The position numbers were made by a program, and so were the translations under genes. From Paracoccaceae bacterium (GTDB lineage Bacteria > Pseudomonadota > Alphaproteobacteria > Rhodobacterales > Rhodobacteraceae): a DNA stretch of 6,845 bases. The notes below the pieces were generated by a model. It was not told where the DNA came from. It saw nothing but the letters and a program-made list of their open reading frames with translations, and searched no databases. The stretch's first letter is position 1, and each line of letters opens with the position of its first letter. Below are positions 6,269 to 6,845 of the stretch, piece by piece. The stretch spans positions 1 to 6,845 of the forward strand of contig SKOX01000077.1 in the NCBI GenBank assembly GCA_007119835.1, written 5' to 3'.

Positions 6269-6845
6269 ATGCCCGACACTGCCGCCCTCGCGAAGTCGCT
6301 TCCGCTCGAGGGCATCCGCGTGCTCGACATTAGCCAAGTTATGGCGGGGCCCTTCGCCTGTATGTTGCTTGGCGACCTCGGCGCCGATGTGATCAAGGTC
6401 GAGCCTCCCGACGGCGGCGACCAGACCCGCCGGGCCATGGGCTTCAAAATGACGGGCGACGACAGCTTCGGCTTCCTCAACATGAACCGCAACAAGCGGT
6501 CGATTGTCCTCGACCTCAAGTCGATGGAGGACCGCGAAATCTTCTTCCGGCTGGCGAAGACCGCAGACGTCATTGTCGAGAACTACCGTCCCGGCGCGAT
6601 GAAGCGCCTCGGCATCGACTACGAGGCCGTCCGCGCCGTCAATCCTGGGATTATCTACGCCTCAATCTCCGGCTTCGGCCAGACGGGGCCCTGGTCTCAG
6701 CGCCCGGGCTTCGACCTCATCGCGCAGGCGGCGGCGGGCGTCATGTCAATCACCGGCGAGCCCGACGCGCCGCCGGCGAAGTCTGGCGTCCCCGTAGCCG
6801 ACCTTGGCTGCTCGCTCTTCGCGGTCTACGCCATCCTCTCGGCCC
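6269..6845 (+). CDS. CaiB/BaiF class III CoA-transferase (partial, 3' end beyond window)
   Basis: The first 192 codons of a class III CoA-transferase, normally about 390-420 residues, so roughly half is present and no stop is reached. The family signature is clear: LEGIRVLDISQVMAGPFACM (13-32), LLGDLGADVIKVEPPDGGDQTR, NMNRNKRSIVLDLK (71-84), VIVENYRPGAMKRLGIDY, and YASISGFGQTGPWSQRPGFD. The expected catalytic Asp178 lies in VADLGCSLFAVY. Such enzymes move CoA between carboxylic acids through an enzyme-bound anhydride. The GFGQTGPW and PGFDLIAQAAAG blocks fit the general succinyl-CoA-dependent branch better than oxalate-specific Frc, which lacks this pattern, so I give no gene symbol. GAGAG (6256-6260) is a modest ribosome-binding site eight bases before the ATG. 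It lies in the same direction as the aminotransferase, 329 bases downstream, and may share its transcript. Confidence 0.92.
   Translation, partial: MPDTAALAKSLPLEGIRVLDISQVMAGPFACMLLGDLGADVIKVEPPDGGDQTRRAMGFKMTGDDSFGFLNMNRNKRSIVLDLKSMEDREIFFRLAKTADVIVENYRPGAMKRLGIDYEAVRAVNPGIIYASISGFGQTGPWSQRPGFDLIAQAAAGVMSITGEPDAPPAKSGVPVADLGCSLFAVYAILSA

Noticed and set aside
1..6845. CRISPR arrays, insertion-sequence ends, rRNA genes or defence systems
   Set aside because: I found no regularly spaced repeats, transposase-like frames, terminal inverted repeats or known defence-protein motifs.

Overview
The window is high-GC DNA of a proteobacterial type. The protein families and domain combinations would fit an alphaproteobacterium, but no rRNA or other taxonomic marker is present, so that is an inference. 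The theme is C2 metabolism (glycolate/glyoxylate or a related D-2-hydroxyacid). Five protein-coding genes can be supported, one of them cut by the right edge, plus one degraded stretch and a gene-poor left end.

Left end (1-556): no convincing gene. It holds a short stretch (about 264-298) resembling the anticodon-to-T-arm part of an initiator-type tRNA-Met (CAU), apparently decayed. Then comes a tightly packed minus-strand operon, read from right to left: a 984-residue fused FAD/iron-sulfur D-2-hydroxyacid dehydrogenase (4633 to 1679), a FadR-type GntR regulator (1682 to 972) and a small GlcG/HbpS-family protein (982 to 557). The three genes overlap by 4 and 11 bases, so they are probably co-transcribed and translationally coupled.

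Centre: a 112-base divergent intergenic region (4634-4745) separates this operon from a plus-strand class V aminotransferase of the serine-glyoxylate aminotransferase type (4746-5939). The region has an AT-rich core with three 7-base repeats and an imperfect inverted repeat, the best candidate for the shared promoter/operator.

Right end: after the aminotransferase, about 330 bases hold no intact normal-sized gene. One end looks like a secretory signal peptide with a good ribosome-binding site. The other end encodes, in a different frame, a membrane helix with a basic tail. This could be the scar of a deleted or frameshifted transport gene. A class III (CaiB/BaiF) CoA-transferase begins at 6269 and runs off the window.

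Reading together: the oxidase would turn a 2-hydroxyacid such as glycolate into the 2-oxoacid (glyoxylate). The divergent aminotransferase would convert glyoxylate to glycine. The GntR protein probably senses a small carboxylate and controls one or both directions. The CoA-transferase may feed a CoA-linked branch of the same acid metabolism, but its substrate cannot be read from the sequence. The families are known; the novelty, if any, lies in the arrangement, the operator and the two decayed stretches.
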